NCBI GenBank assembly: GCA_002261155.1
Contig: NKXN01000045.1
Coordinates: 1 to 64,000, forward strand
DNA: 64,000 bases
DNA from: Bacillaceae bacterium SAS-127
GTDB taxonomy: Bacteria; Bacillota; Bacilli; Bacillales; Domibacillaceae
Direction: 5' to 3'
Shown: in pieces, positions 1-9,692 of the stretch
How the letters are laid out: each line of letters opens with the position of its first letter
Numbering within the stretch: position 1 is the first letter of the stretch
The notes under the pieces: generated by a model
What the model was told of the DNA's origin: nothing
The model's input: the letters and a program-made list of their open reading frames with translations, nothing else
Database searches by the model: none
Position numbers and translations under genes: made by a program

Positions 1-1182
1 GGGGCGAACCGAGCGAAGAATCTTCCCTCTTGTTGATAAGCGCTGTTCTCTTAATTGATCATAAATCTCTTGATGAATGGAGATACGTAGCACGCGATCT
101 TCGTTTTCTTTTTTCACAAAAGGACATGATTGGCAACTTCCTTTAGGGGGCTTGAATTCATGATAGCCTTGCCGATTCGTTGTTTTATAATAAAATGGGA
201 CACCACATGGACAGGCATAGAGATCCTCGTTCACCTGTTTAAACTGATAACGACGACACTTAGGATGATCTTTCGTGGCGAATCGACGATAAGACATATA
301 AACAAAGAAGTCTCGTTTAAACAATTTTCGGGCAAGAGTGGCATTGTAGTACCCGGAGTCTAAAGCGATTTCTTTCGCATATTGCCCGAATAATTTCTTT
401 AATTGGTCAACTTGTCCAATCAATTGACGCTGTCCAGGAATATTCGCTGCCGTGACATCCGTTGCGATGATAAAGGTATGAAGAGAGTCCACTACCCGAT
501 GTTCAAAATACGCAAATCGTCCGCGCGCATCGTGTTTCACAGATAAACGTGCGTCAGAATCGACCGGACTTACATTTGTTTGTTTTTCCTCTGTTTTCGC
601 TACTTTCGCTTTTAGAGGTTTTTTCCCACGGCGCGCACGATGCTCATTAATGATCGCTAAATCTTCTTCTTTTTCTTCTATAATTTTCTCTTCTATCCAG
701 GTTTCACGAACCCGTTTATTTGCATTAGCTTTTAACTCTGTTTCATCGGCGACCCATGTTTCGTTCGCAATAAATCCTTCTTTGTGAATGAAACGAAGGC
801 AATGATGAAAAAGCTCCTCCCAGAACGTCGCATTTTGTAGACGTTGTGAAAGAAACTTAGAAATCGTCGAATGATCTGGAATCTTTTCTTGTGGAGAGAT
901 ACCTAAAAACCAGCGATACGTGGCATTCTGTTGGACTTGACGACAGGTAAAGCGAACGGAACGAAAGCCTTCTACATACTGAATCAGTAAGATTTTCACC
1001 AACATGATCGGACCTTTTGTAGGTCGACCGATACGATGTGGATAAAATCTTGCCAACTGTTTCGTGACAAAATCCCAATCCATGACTTGGTCTATCTTTA
1101 CTAAATGATGTGCAGCATCATACATCATTTCATAATGTTTTCGATTCTCCGCCATCTCTTGTCTAGAATAAGTAACGTACAT
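1..1182 (-). CDS. IS1182-family transposase, C-terminal end outside the window
   Basis: An uninterrupted frame of 394 codons runs from the ATG at 1182 off the left edge. The protein begins MYVTYSRQEMAENRKHYEMM. It has the N-terminal domain of IS1182/IS5-like transposases with RFYPHRIGRPTKGP near residues 46-58. A first catalytic-type aspartate lies in WVADETELKANANK (about D146). The DSDARLSVKHDARG stretch and a later ALDSGYYNA stretch fit the DDE fold. A cysteine group (CRRY, CPCG, CQSCP) towards the visible end resembles the zinc-binding insertion of this family. The start follows GAGGAG at a good distance. No frameshift is seen, so the copy may be active. It would cut and join DNA at the element ends. 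Confidence 0.85.
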   Translation of the reverse strand, partial: MYVTYSRQEMAENRKHYEMMYDAAHHLVKIDQVMDWDFVTKQLARFYPHRIGRPTKGPIMLVKILLIQYVEGFRSVRFTCRQVQQNATYRWFLGISPQEKIPDHSTISKFLSQRLQNATFWEELFHHCLRFIHKEGFIANETWVADETELKANANKRVRETWIEEKIIEEKEEDLAIINEHRARRGKKPLKAKVAKTEEKQTNVSPVDSDARLSVKHDARGRFAYFEHRVVDSLHTFIIATDVTAANIPGQRQLIGQVDQLKKLFGQYAKEIALDSGYYNATLARKLFKRDFFVYMSYRRFATKDHPKCRRYQFKQVNEDLYACPCGVPFYYKTTNRQGYHEFKPPKGSCQSCPFVKKENEDRVLRISIHQEIYDQLREQRLSTRGKILRSVRP

Positions 1183-1185
1183 GAA

Positions 1186-1223
1186 AAACTCTCCTCGCTT
1201 CATTTGATTCACGAGGAGAGTTT
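1186..1223 (-). promoter_or_regulatory. 12-bp stem-loop burying the transposase ribosome binding site
   Basis: AAACTCTCCTCG (1186-1197) pairs perfectly with CGAGGAGAGTTT (1212-1223) across a 14-base loop. In a transcript entering from tkt the Shine-Dalgarno GAGGAG, 8 bases before the transposase ATG, would be locked in this stem. Insertion sequences are known to protect themselves from read-through transcription in this way. Confidence 0.7.
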
Positions 1224-1274
1224 ACCTAGGATTTCACAATTTGTCCATTGTCTAGGTTGTTTTTCAACAGTATG

Positions 1275-1299
1275 AGCCAACTCCTTAGAGGAGTTGGCT
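1275..1299 (-). terminator. Hairpin after tkt, without a T tract
   Basis: AGCCAACTCCT and AGGAGTTGGCT form a perfect 11-bp stem with a 3-base loop directly after the tkt stop codon. On the minus strand it is followed by CATACTGTTG, not a run of T. The insertion sequence begins right there, so it may have separated the stem from its T tract. Confidence 0.6.
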
Positions 1300-1307
1300 G
1301 ATCGGTA

Positions 1308-3317
1308 TTATGCATTTTCTAATAATGATTTAGCTCGTGACACTACGTTGTCTACTGTAAATCCGTATTCTTTCATTACTAATTCACCTGGAGCTGAAGC
1401 ACCGAATTGATCAATGGCAATAATATCACCTTCATCACCCGTATAACGCTCCCAACCTAAAGAGGCACCCATTTCAATGGCAAGTCGCTTCTTCACAGAT
1501 TTCGGAAGGACGGAACGCTTGTATTCTTCTGTTTGCTGTTCAAATGACTTCCATGAAGGCATGCTCACAACCGATGCGTGAATACCATCTTGAAGTAGGG
1601 CCTGTTGTGCTTCCACCGCTAAGCCAACTTCAGAACCTGTTGCAAGGAGAAGAAGATCTGGTGTTTCTTTCTCAGAAGCAGAGATGATATACGCTCCTTT
1701 TGCCACTCCTTCTTCCGCTGTTTGAGCCGTTCCTTGAATTGTTGGTAAGTTTTGACGAGTAAGCACCAATACAGACGGAGTAGCTTTAGATGTAATTGCT
1801 AATTTCCAAGCAGCCGCTGTTTCATTTCCATCTGCCGGACGCAATACATTCAAGTTAGGAATTGAACGCAAGGAAGACAACTGTTCAATTGGTTCATGCG
1901 TCGGTCCATCCTCTCCTACTGCAATACTATCATGAGTGAAGACGTAAGTAACAGGGAGCCCCATTAAAGCTGCTAAACGGATCGCTGGACGTAAGTAATC
2001 AGAGAAAACAAAGAATGTTCCACCAAATACTTGAAGGCCTCCATGAAGCGCCATTCCATTCATCGCCGCTCCCATCGCAAATTCGCGAACACCAAACCAA
2101 ATATTACGTCCTTCATAAGTTGTCGCTGAAAAATCTTCAGCATTTTTAATCATCGTTTTGTTGGAGCCCGCAAGATCGGCAGAACCACCAATAAATGTTG
2201 GAAGATTGTTAGCAATCGCGTTAATAATCTCACTTGAAGATGAGCGACTAGCAATGCTCTTTCCTTCTTCATAAGTAGGAATATCCTTTTCCCATCCTTC
2301 AGCCAAATCGCCATTAATAGCAAGCTCAAGCTGATCGCCAAGTTCAGGATATTGCTGTTTATATTGGACAAACAACTGATTCCACTCGCTTTCTTTCGTT
2401 TGTCCTGGTTGAATGCTCGTTTCTTCAAAACGAGCATACACTTCATCAGGCACATAGAAATCTTCTTCAAACGTCCATTCGTAAGCTTCTTTCGTTAATT
2501 TCCGCTCATCCGCACCTAGTGGAGCACCGTGGACATCCGATTTACCTGATTTATTTGGTGAGCCGTAACCAATAACAGTTTTTACTTCAATCATAGTTGG
2601 GCGATCTGTATCTTTTTGCGCCGCTTCAATTGCTCCTGCAATCTCTTCCATATCATTTCCATCTTCTACACGTAAGTATTGCCAACCGTATGACTCGAAA
2701 CGACCTTTTACACTTTCTGAGAAGGATTTATCAAGATCGCCATCAAGAGAGATATCATTGGAATCATAAAGTACTACTAATCGCCCTAACTTCAAGTGAC
2801 CCGCTAGAGATGCCGCCTCCGCTGCAACACCTTCCATTAAGTCACCATCGCCACATAATGTGTATGTATAATGATTAATCACATCGATGTCTTCTTTATT
2901 ATAAACAGCTGCTAAATGGCGTTCTGCCATCGCCATTCCTACCGCCATTGCAATTCCTTGTCCAAGAGGTCCTGTCGTTGCTTCTACTCCGTCTGTATGA
3001 CCGTATTCCGGATGTCCAGGTGTTTTGCTTCCCCATTGACGGAAATTTTTGACTTCTTCCATCGAAAGGTCATAACCGGATAAATGAAGCAAGCTGTATA
3101 ATAACATCGATCCGTGACCAGCCGATAACACAAAGCGATCACGATTAAACCACTTTGAATTTTTAGGGTTATGATTTAAAAAACGGCTCCAAAGAGTGTA
3201 TGCCATAGGAGCAGCCCCCATCGGTAAACCAGGGTGACCAGAATTGGCTTTTTCAATCGCATCGATCGAAAGTGTACGAATCGTATTTACTGCTAATTGA
3301 TCTACTTTATCAAACAT
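1308..3317 (-). CDS. tkt: Transketolase
   Basis: Thiamine-diphosphate enzyme of the cytosolic pentose phosphate pathway. It moves two-carbon units between ketose and aldose phosphates. The 669-residue product has the family's normal length. Visible motifs are SGHPG near 26-30, SAGHGSML near 65-72, the TPP/metal motif CGDGDLMEG at 155-163 and the pyrimidine-domain stretch [14 protein letters not shown]. The ATG at 3317 is preferred because AAAGGA sits 8 bases upstream; in-frame ATGs further upstream overlap or precede that site. It follows ynzC on the same strand, as in B. subtilis, but has its own spacing and a hairpin downstream. Confidence 0.97.
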   Translation of the reverse strand: MFDKVDQLAVNTIRTLSIDAIEKANSGHPGLPMGAAPMAYTLWSRFLNHNPKNSKWFNRDRFVLSAGHGSMLLYSLLHLSGYDLSMEEVKNFRQWGSKTPGHPEYGHTDGVEATTGPLGQGIAMAVGMAMAERHLAAVYNKEDIDVINHYTYTLCGDGDLMEGVAAEAASLAGHLKLGRLVVLYDSNDISLDGDLDKSFSESVKGRFESYGWQYLRVEDGNDMEEIAGAIEAAQKDTDRPTMIEVKTVIGYGSPNKSGKSDVHGAPLGADERKLTKEAYEWTFEEDFYVPDEVYARFEETSIQPGQTKESEWNQLFVQYKQQYPELGDQLELAINGDLAEGWEKDIPTYEEGKSIASRSSSSEIINAIANNLPTFIGGSADLAGSNKTMIKNAEDFSATTYEGRNIWFGVREFAMGAAMNGMALHGGLQVFGGTFFVFSDYLRPAIRLAALMGLPVTYVFTHDSIAVGEDGPTHEPIEQLSSLRSIPNLNVLRPADGNETAAAWKLAITSKATPSVLVLTRQNLPTIQGTAQTAEEGVAKGAYIISASEKETPDLLLLATGSEVGLAVEAQQALLQDGIHASVVSMPSWKSFEQQTEEYKRSVLPKSVKKRLAIEMGASLGWERYTGDEGDIIAIDQFGASAPGELVMKEYGFTVDNVVSRAKSLLENA

Positions 3318-3426
3318 CACAAACATCCTTTCTTCCACGCATAATAGTCATTCTTAATATTATAGGTCTTTGTCCAAATATACAAGAAGTAGGTGAATTC
3401 CTCTTTAATTTTCTTGTATAACCACA

Positions 3427-3449
3427 AAAAGCTGGGAAATCCCAGCTTT
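3427..3449 (-). terminator. Terminator of the yneA-yneB-ynzC operon
   Basis: AAAGCTGGG and CCCAGCTTT pair around a short AAAT loop and are followed by TTTTT on the minus strand. The stem overlaps the ynzC stop codon. Confidence 0.85.
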
Positions 3450-3681
3450 AATGCATTCTTTTTTTGTTTTGTATATCTTTAATTTTCTTAGGTGTCACTT
3501 CATTGCCTTCTGGGTCAAACACTCTAACCGTTTCAACCGTATTTTTCATAGAACTACGAAACGCTTTTAAATATTCTTGGCGTAAATTCATTTGCTCTTG
3601 TTTTTCATCATCGGTTAGCCCTTGTGATTTGGACTTTTTAGACAATTCGTTGATTCTAGCGATTTTTTCTGCAGACAGCAT
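3448..3681 (-). CDS. ynzC: YnzC, DUF896 small protein
   Basis: A 77-residue soluble protein beginning MLSAEKIARINELSKKSK. It is the DUF896 two-helix hairpin family, whose B. subtilis member YnzC is the last gene of the SOS operon yneA-yneB-ynzC. The sequence carries the family block DDEKQEQMNLRQEYLKAFR and ends in a basic tail. An upstream frame extension of 21 codons is rejected, because GAGGGA lies just ahead of the ATG at 3681. The function is not established; the operon places it with the DNA-damage response. Confidence 0.92.
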   Translation of the reverse strand: MLSAEKIARINELSKKSKSQGLTDDEKQEQMNLRQEYLKAFRSSMKNTVETVRVFDPEGNEVTPKKIKDIQNKKRMH

Positions 3682-3752
3682 GCTATTCCCTCTTTTCCTG
3701 ACAACTTCGCACACTATTCTACTAAAGAAATAGCGGTCAAACAAGCAAGATG

Positions 3753-4415
<663 letters not shown>

Positions 4416-4739
4416 CTAGTCCTTTCTAAAAGCTAATTGATTCTCAGAATAGGATGAATCAGCTGAGTTCACCGGAAGGACCAAGACGTCACCAACTTGA
4501 ATCATTGCGGTATTCAGTTGATTCTCAGCCTGAACCCAAATAATAAAATCCTCTTGCTTCATTCCATTTATCTTATGATACTTTTCGGCGATCGTCCATA
4601 ATGAATCTCCTTCTTGCACAACGACTTCTAAATACTGATCACTATCCTCACTTAGACTAAAAATTAATATAATACCTGTAACTATCGTAGTAACAATAAA
4701 TAATAACACAATAGAATAATTTTTTATGAAAGCTTGCAT
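4416..4739 (-). CDS. yneA: YneA, SOS cell division inhibitor
   Basis: 107 residues: a short cytoplasmic start, one membrane segment (about 9-29, IVLLFIVTTIVTGIILIF) and an extracytoplasmic LysM domain (about 36-87, from VVVQEGDSLWTIAEKY to VGDVLVLPV). In B. subtilis YneA delays septation during DNA damage, and LysM supports binding to peptidoglycan. The gene is divergent from lexA, and a LexA box lies 17 bases before its start. Its short half-life in B. subtilis depends on extracellular cleavage, which cannot be judged from the sequence. Confidence 0.94.
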   Translation of the reverse strand: MQAFIKNYSIVLLFIVTTIVTGIILIFSLSEDSDQYLEVVVQEGDSLWTIAEKYHKINGMKQEDFIIWVQAENQLNTAMIQVGDVLVLPVNSADSSYSENQLAFRKD

Positions 4740-4756
4740 TGGAACAACCCCTTAAC

Positions 4757-4770
4757 CGAATATTCGTTCG
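4757..4770. promoter_or_regulatory. LexA box of the yneA operon
   Basis: CGAATATTCGTTCG matches the Gram-positive SOS consensus CGAAC-N4-GTTCG at nine of ten fixed positions. It lies between the yneA -10 element and the yneA start codon, a repressing position. Confidence 0.88.
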
Positions 4771-4784
4771 TACTCTTGCTTTTT

Positions 4785-4813
4785 ATTTTATTAAGAACAT
4801 CTGTTTGTGTCAA
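4785..4813 (-). promoter_or_regulatory. SigA-type promoter of yneA
   Basis: Minus strand: TTGACA (4808-4813), a 17-base spacer and TAAAAT (4785-4790). The LexA box at 4757-4770 covers the start region just downstream. Confidence 0.8.
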
Positions 4814-4822
4814 GTGTATTTT

Positions 4823-4862
4823 CGAACTTATGTTTGTACCAAATTTTCAAACATGATATAAT
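4823..4862 (+). promoter_or_regulatory. lexA promoter with overlapping LexA box
   Basis: CGAACTTATGTTTG (4823-4836) matches the SOS consensus with one mismatch. It overlaps the -35 element TTGTAC (4834-4839), which is followed by a 17-base spacer and TATAAT (4857-4862). This is the autoregulation expected for lexA. Confidence 0.87.
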
Positions 4863-4895
4863 AAAGAAAAGAGTCGAATTGAAGAGGTGCAAACG

Positions 4896-5513
4896 ATGAC
4901 GAAAATTTCGAAAAGGCAACAAGATATTTTAGATTTTATTAGGCAAGAAGTGAGAGCTAAAGGATATCCCCCTTCCGTTAGAGAAATCGGGGAGGCGGTT
5001 GGTCTTGCCTCAAGTTCAACCGTACACGGACATCTTGCACGCCTTGAAAGCAAGGGGTACATCCGGAGAGACCCTACAAAACCACGGGCAATTGAAGTGC
5101 TTGAAATCGACGAAACTGTTCCGAAACAAAATGTAATCAACGTACCATTAATAGGAAAAGTAACCGCAGGACTCCCAATCACAGCGATTGAAAATGTAGA
5201 AGAATACTTTCCGTTGCCTGAAAGACTTGCCTCAGGGGATGAACATGTCTTTATGCTAGAAATCGTGGGCGATAGCATGATCGAAGCAGGTATCTTAAAT
5301 GGCGATTATGTAGTTGTTCGCCAACAACAAACAGCGAAAAATGGCGATATCGTCGTTGCTATGACCGAGGAAGATGAAGCGACAGTTAAACGTTTCTTTA
5401 AAGAAGAAGATTACATTCGATTACAACCGGAAAACTCTTCAATGGCACCAATCATCTTAAAAAAAGTAACCATTCTCGGAAAAGTAATCGGCGTCTTCCG
5501 CCAAGTTCATTAA
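4896..5513 (+). CDS. lexA: LexA, SOS repressor
   Basis: 205 residues: winged helix-turn-helix DNA-binding domain (about 1-65) and S24-type self-cleavage domain. The cleavage site Ala91-Gly92 (KVTAGLP), nucleophile Ser127 (VGDSMIEAG) and lysine Lys165 (ATVKRF) all fall at the positions known for B. subtilis LexA. It represses yneA, recA and itself through CGAAC-N4-GTTCG sites and is inactivated by RecA-stimulated autocleavage. The ATG at 4896 is chosen because GAGGTG precedes it; the GTG at 4887 lies inside that ribosome binding site. Confidence 0.97.
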   Translation: MTKISKRQQDILDFIRQEVRAKGYPPSVREIGEAVGLASSSTVHGHLARLESKGYIRRDPTKPRAIEVLEIDETVPKQNVINVPLIGKVTAGLPITAIENVEEYFPLPERLASGDEHVFMLEIVGDSMIEAGILNGDYVVVRQQQTAKNGDIVVAMTEEDEATVKRFFKEEDYIRLQPENSSMAPIILKKVTILGKVIGVFRQVH

Positions 5514-5520
5514 AAACTCA

Positions 5521-5568
5521 AGGCTTGCCCATAAAGGATGAACCTTCTTATGAGCAAGCCTATTTTTT
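5521..5568 (+). terminator. Terminator of lexA
   Basis: AGGCTTGC (5521-5528) pairs with GCAAGCCT (5554-5561). An inner CATAA/TTATG arm extends the stem, and TATTTTTTA follows. Confidence 0.85.
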
Positions 5569-5708
5569 ATTTCTATAACAAATTAAAAAATTTTTACACA
5601 TATCATTTCCAGTTTGTATGCAATTATGTTACCTTAAACAAGGATCTAATTTATTCCAATAGTTTTAGTTTGAAAATTTTAATGATGAGAAATGGAAAGG
5701 TGAAAGAT

Positions 5709-7583
5709 ATGTGTGGTTTTATAGGCTGTGCCTACGATGAAATAGATATTGTTAATCAATTATCAGATCAACAGTTTAAAAATATGAATGATATTATTTA
5801 TCATCGAGGTCCAGATGAAGAAGGTTATTATCAAGACGATTATGTTCAGTTTGGTTTTAGAAGATTAAGCATCATCGATATCGAGAGCGGCACTCAACCG
5901 TTGTCTTTTGAAAATGAAAAGTATTGGATTATTTTTAATGGTGAAATTTATAATTATGTAGAGTTGAGAGAAGAGTTAGAGCAAGAAGGTGTAACATTTA
6001 ACACATCTTCTGATACAGAAACAATCATCGCCTTATATAGTCGGATAAAGGAGAAAACCGTGGACAAGCTACGCGGAATGTTCGCCTTCGTTATTTGGGA
6101 TAAGGAACGAAAAGAGCTTTTCGGTGCACGAGACCCTTTTGGCATCAAGCCCTTTTTCTATAAAGAAGACGGTAACCGAACATACTTTGCCTCTGAAAAG
6201 AAAAGTATTTTGCAGGCGATGTCTGATACCCAATTAAATAATGATGCCCTGCAACATTATTTAACCTATCAGTATGTACCTGAACCAGAAACGATGGATC
6301 GTGACATATATAAATTGGAGCCCGGTCATTATTTCACGAAAAAAATCGGAGAAAAAATGCAATTTCACCCTTACTGGAAAGCTTCCTTTTCTCCCATCTT
6401 ACGTTCTGAAACTGACTATGTAAAAATGGTACAAGATGCGCTATTCGATTCTGTTAACGTTCATATGCGAAGCGACGTACCGGTTGGTTCGTTTTTATCA
6501 GGAGGCATCGATTCATCCATTATTGCTACGATTGCTAAAACGTATCATCCTAACATTAAGACGTTCTCTGTCGGCTTTGAACATAACGGGTTTAGCGAGA
6601 TTGATGTAGCTAAAGAAACCGCTGAAAAATTAGGACTAGAAAATATTAGCTATGTTATCTCTCCTGAAGAATATATGAAGGAACTCCCTAAAATCATTTG
6701 GCACATGGGTGATCCACTGGCCGATCCAGCCTGTGTACCACTCTACTTCGTCGCTAGAGAAGCAAGAAAGCATGTCACAGTTGTATTGTCCGGTGAAGGT
6801 GCGGATGAATTATTCGGTGGTTATAATATTTATCGCGAACCCCAATCATTAAAGCTCTTTAATTATATACCTTCTATGTTTAAAGTGCTTCTTAAAAAAG
6901 TATCACAAATGATGCCTGAGGGAATGAAAGGGAAGAGCTTTATTGAACGTGGAGTGACGCCGATGGAAGAGCGATATATCGGAAACGCCAAAATGTTCGA
7001 GGAGCAGGAGAAACAAATTTTACTCCCAAACTATCAGTCTGGCATGGACTACATGAATATTACTAAACCATTCTATAACGAAACAATCGGTTATGATGAT
7101 GTGGATCGTATGCAATATATCGATATCCACACTTGGATGCGCGGTGATATTTTACTAAAGGCTGACCGTATGACGATGGCGCATTCGTTGGAACTGAGAG
7201 TACCTTTTCTAGATAAGCGAGTATTTGAAGTAGCCTCTCAAATACCTACCGAATTGAAAACAGCTAACGGCACAACCAAATACATTTTACGTAAAGCAGC
7301 TGAAGGAATTGTGCCAGACCATGTGTTAAATAGAAAAAAACTAGGGTTCCCTGTTCCAATTAGACATTGGTTAAAAGATGAAATGTATGATTGGGCGGTT
7401 CAGATCATTAAGACGAGCGGAACTGACCACCTGATCAATAAACAATATGTTCTACAATTATTAGATGATCATTGCCAAGGCAAAGGAGATTACAGTCGAA
7501 AAATCTGGACAGTTCTAATCTTTATGATTTGGCACGCTGTGTTTGTCGAAAAACTATATGATCGCCAACTAGCTGGAGCATAA
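5709..7583 (+). CDS. asnO: Asparagine synthetase, glutamine-hydrolysing, AsnO type
   Basis: 624 residues. It makes asparagine from aspartate, glutamine and ATP. The start at 5709 gives MCGFIG, which puts the catalytic Cys2 of the N-terminal glutaminase at the mature end; GAAAGGTG lies just upstream. Glutaminase signatures HRGPDEEGYY, FNGEIYNY and ARDPFGIKP are present. The C-terminal synthetase has the PP-loop SFLSGGIDSSII, SGEGADELFGGYN and LELRVPFLDK. Whole-length resemblance is closest to B. subtilis AsnO, which is needed for sporulation; asnB is the alternative name. It is monocistronic, with a strong terminator. Confidence 0.93.
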   Translation: MCGFIGCAYDEIDIVNQLSDQQFKNMNDIIYHRGPDEEGYYQDDYVQFGFRRLSIIDIESGTQPLSFENEKYWIIFNGEIYNYVELREELEQEGVTFNTSSDTETIIALYSRIKEKTVDKLRGMFAFVIWDKERKELFGARDPFGIKPFFYKEDGNRTYFASEKKSILQAMSDTQLNNDALQHYLTYQYVPEPETMDRDIYKLEPGHYFTKKIGEKMQFHPYWKASFSPILRSETDYVKMVQDALFDSVNVHMRSDVPVGSFLSGGIDSSIIATIAKTYHPNIKTFSVGFEHNGFSEIDVAKETAEKLGLENISYVISPEEYMKELPKIIWHMGDPLADPACVPLYFVAREARKHVTVVLSGEGADELFGGYNIYREPQSLKLFNYIPSMFKVLLKKVSQMMPEGMKGKSFIERGVTPMEERYIGNAKMFEEQEKQILLPNYQSGMDYMNITKPFYNETIGYDDVDRMQYIDIHTWMRGDILLKADRMTMAHSLELRVPFLDKRVFEVASQIPTELKTANGTTKYILRKAAEGIVPDHVLNRKKLGFPVPIRHWLKDEMYDWAVQIIKTSGTDHLINKQYVLQLLDDHCQGKGDYSRKIWTVLIFMIWHAVFVEKLYDRQLAGA

Positions 7584-7619
7584 TAAAAAAATAAGGCTAT
7601 CTAATAAGTCCTCAAAATG

Positions 7620-7660
7620 AAACAGGTGAAGAAAACGAGTCGTTTTCTTCACCTGTTTTT
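7620..7660 (+). terminator. Terminator of asnO
   Basis: An 18-bp perfect stem (7620-7637 with 7641-7658) closes on a 3-base loop and runs into TTTT. It is strong and can probably act in both directions between the convergent asnO and glnA. Confidence 0.9.
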
Positions 7661-7727
7661 AATCTTTCTTTTATTATTGAAAGCAACAGTATTTCAGAAA
7701 ATAGACGAACGAAAAACAAAGCTGCCA

Positions 7728-7753
7728 CCAAAAGTCATTTCAATGACTTTTGG
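7728..7753 (-). terminator. Probable terminator of glnA
   Basis: CCAAAAGTCATT and AATGACTTTTGG form a 12-bp stem with a 2-base loop, 20 bases past the glnA stop. On the minus strand a T-rich segment with TTTGTTTTT follows a few bases later. Confidence 0.65.
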
Positions 7754-7773
7754 GACAACCCTGATTTTTTTAA

Positions 7774-9108
7774 TTAATACATTTGAATATACTGTTCGCG
7801 CTCCCAAGGATGAACTTGAGTTCTAAACATGTCCCACTCAATCTCTTTCGCTTCAATAAAGTGTTCTAAAATATGAGCACCAAGAGCTGATTGAATCACT
7901 TCATCTTTCTTCAGAAGTTGTAGAGCTTCCGCAAGTGTTGACGGTAAGTCTTCTACCCCTTCTTGTGCACGCTCCTCTTGGTTCATTGCATAAATGTTAC
8001 GATCAACCGCTGGAGGTGGTGTCATTTTATTTTTAATACCATCTAAACCAGCTTGTAAAAGAACCGCCATTGCTAAATACGGATTTGCTGCTGGGTCTAC
8101 ACTACGCACTTCTACACGTGTGCTCATGCCACGAGAAGCTGGAATACGAATAAGTGGGCTACGATTTTGACCAGACCAAGCGACGTAACAAGGCGCTTCA
8201 TATCCAGGAACTAGACGCTTATAAGAGTTAACGGTTGGATTTGTAACTGCTGTAAACCCTTTCGCGTGTTTAATTGTACCTGCGATAAATTGGTACGCCG
8301 TTTCACTTAATTGGCGCTCGCCGTTTTCATCAAAGAAGGCATTTTTTCCCTCTGTGAATAAAGACATATTACAGTGCATACCTGAACCACTTACTCCAAA
8401 TAATGGTTTTGGCATAAATGTCGCGTGCAAACCGTGTTTACGAGCGATCGTCTTAACAACTAGTTTGAATGTTTGAATGTGATCACATGCCGTTACAGCA
8501 TCTGCATATTTAAAGTCAATTTCATGCTGACCAGGAGCTACTTCGTGGTGAGAAGCTTCAATTTCAAATCCCATCTCTTCTAATTCTAATACAATATCAC
8601 GACGGCAGTTTTCGCCAAGGTCCGTTGGAGCCAAATCAAAATAACCACCGTTATCATTTAATTCAAGAGTTGGTTCTCCGTTCGCATCTAGTTTAAACAA
8701 GAAGAATTCCGGTTCTGGTCCTAAATTGAAATTAGAAAAACCTAATTCTTTCATCTCGTTTAAAATTCTTTTTAAATTATTTCGTGGATCCCCTTCGAAT
8801 GGAGTTCCATCAGGCTTGTAAATATCACAAATGAGGCGAGCTACCTTTCCTTTTTCTGCTGTCCAAGGGAATACTACCCATGTGTCAAGATCCGGATAAA
8901 GATTCATATCAGATTCTTCAATTCGCACAAACCCTTCGATAGAAGATCCATCAAACATCATTTTATTATCCAGAGCTTTTTCCAACTGACTAACAGGGAT
9001 TTCCACATTTTTGATTGTCCCTAGAATATCTGTGAACTGCAAACGAATAAATTTAACATTCTCTTCTTTTGCCAAGTTCATAATGTCTTCACGAGTATAC
9101 TTTCCCAT
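7774..9108 (-). CDS. glnA: Glutamine synthetase, type I
   Basis: 444 residues. It condenses glutamate and ammonia with ATP in the cytosol. Visible family marks are [10 protein letters not shown] (about 50-59), PEPEFFLFK, the [11 protein letters not shown] loop, [13 protein letters not shown] and the short C-terminus [10 protein letters not shown] typical of Bacillus GSI-alpha enzymes, which lack the adenylylation site. GAGGAGGAATTA precedes the ATG. It follows glnR by 47 bases and is the second gene of the glnRA operon. In B. subtilis the feedback-inhibited enzyme also controls GlnR and TnrA by direct contact. Confidence 0.97.
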   Translation of the reverse strand: MGKYTREDIMNLAKEENVKFIRLQFTDILGTIKNVEIPVSQLEKALDNKMMFDGSSIEGFVRIEESDMNLYPDLDTWVVFPWTAEKGKVARLICDIYKPDGTPFEGDPRNNLKRILNEMKELGFSNFNLGPEPEFFLFKLDANGEPTLELNDNGGYFDLAPTDLGENCRRDIVLELEEMGFEIEASHHEVAPGQHEIDFKYADAVTACDHIQTFKLVVKTIARKHGLHATFMPKPLFGVSGSGMHCNMSLFTEGKNAFFDENGERQLSETAYQFIAGTIKHAKGFTAVTNPTVNSYKRLVPGYEAPCYVAWSGQNRSPLIRIPASRGMSTRVEVRSVDPAANPYLAMAVLLQAGLDGIKNKMTPPPAVDRNIYAMNQEERAQEGVEDLPSTLAEALQLLKKDEVIQSALGAHILEHFIEAKEIEWDMFRTQVHPWEREQYIQMY

Positions 9109-9155
9109 AAAAAATAATTCCTCCTCATTTTCAACTACAAGTTTATATCAAAAGA

Positions 9156-9548
9156 TTAATGAAAAAAGCGGTTCCTCTCACTATAAGGATGCCCATTTCG
9201 ATGAAAACGCCCCGCATTAATTAACTCTTTGCGCAACAATTTTCTTAGCTCCTCATCCGTGAAATTCTTTTTCGACTCTTCCCCTTGTTCTTTTGAATCC
9301 TGATGTTTTTCATCTAGCAAAATTTTCTTTATTCCTGCCATATTGATCCCTTCGTCAATTAAATCTTTAATTTCTAATAAGCGATCAATATCGTACAAAG
9401 AAAAGAGACGACGATTCCCATCTGTTCGTTCCGGTTGAATCAATTGGTGTTCTTCATAATAGCGAATTTGCCTAGCGGACAAATCAGTCAGTTTCATCAC
9501 TGTCCCTATTGGAAAAAGCGGCATCGAACGCCTAATATGACTACTCAT
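9156..9548 (-). CDS. glnR: GlnR, MerR-family nitrogen repressor
   Basis: 130 residues. The MerR winged-helix domain covers about 10-80 ([20 protein letters not shown] and [19 protein letters not shown]). The C-terminal tail [14 protein letters not shown] is of the sort that inhibits DNA binding in GlnR until glutamine-bound glutamine synthetase contacts it. It represses its own glnRA operon. A perfect TGTTA-N7-TTACA operator and a consensus promoter lie immediately upstream. Confidence 0.96.
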   Translation of the reverse strand: MSSHIRRSMPLFPIGTVMKLTDLSARQIRYYEEHQLIQPERTDGNRRLFSLYDIDRLLEIKDLIDEGINMAGIKKILLDEKHQDSKEQGEESKKNFTDEELRKLLRKELINAGRFHRNGHPYSERNRFFH

Positions 9549-9578
9549 CTTGATCCCCCCTTTCTCTTTCTGTTGAAA

Positions 9579-9607
9579 ATTATATACGATGTTAGAATAG
9601 TTGTCAA
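9579..9607 (-). promoter_or_regulatory. glnRA promoter
   Basis: Consensus elements on the minus strand: TTGACA (9602-9607), a 17-base spacer and TATAAT (9579-9584). Confidence 0.88.
9590..9606. promoter_or_regulatory. Second, imperfect GlnR site
   Basis: TGTTA-N7-TGTCA differs at one position from the GlnR/TnrA consensus TGTNA-N7-TNACA and overlaps the -35 and spacer. B. subtilis glnRA also has two operator sites. Confidence 0.6.
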
Positions 9608-9612
9608 ACGAA

Positions 9613-9629
9613 TGTTAGGTTTTCTTACA
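9613..9629. promoter_or_regulatory. GlnR operator
   Basis: TGTTAGGTTTTCTTACA is a perfect match to TGTNA-N7-TNACA, just upstream of the -35 element of glnRA. Confidence 0.87.
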
Positions 9630-9641
9630 TGAACTTTTTTC

Positions 9642-9681
9642 AAAAAAAAGCTAACCTCATAGCACATCTGTTGAGGTTAGC
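9642..9681 (-). terminator. Terminator of hflX-ynbB
   Basis: GCTAACCTCA (9650-9659) pairs with TGAGGTTAGC (9672-9681). On the minus strand the stem is followed by eight T, between ynbB and the glnR promoter. Confidence 0.9.
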
Positions 9682-9692
9682 CTACTGATAGA

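Larger units (their letters stand above)
1..1274 (-). mobile_element. IS1182-family insertion sequence, partial (cut by window edge)
   Basis: The stretch holds a transposase reading frame plus about 90 bases of upstream non-coding DNA ending beside the tkt terminator hairpin. The upstream DNA has two inverted repeats. One is a 12-bp stem (1186-1197 with 1212-1223). The other is an imperfect hairpin with ACCTAG/CTAGGT and ACAAT/ATTGT arms (1224-1257). The exact outer end near 1270 is inferred, because the other terminus lies outside the window and terminal repeats cannot be compared. Confidence 0.75.

Noticed and set aside
5570-5700. T-box or other riboswitch before the asparagine synthetase
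   Set aside because: The AT-rich leader lacks a T-box sequence (TGGNACCGCG type), specifier stem or terminator.
5538-5708. 57-codon N-terminal extension of asparagine synthetase
   Set aside because: It would bury Cys2, which must be the N-terminal nucleophile, and it starts inside the lexA terminator.
7617-7826. 69-codon plus-strand frame after asnO
   Set aside because: It runs through the asnO and glnA terminators into the end of glnA and has no ribosome binding site.
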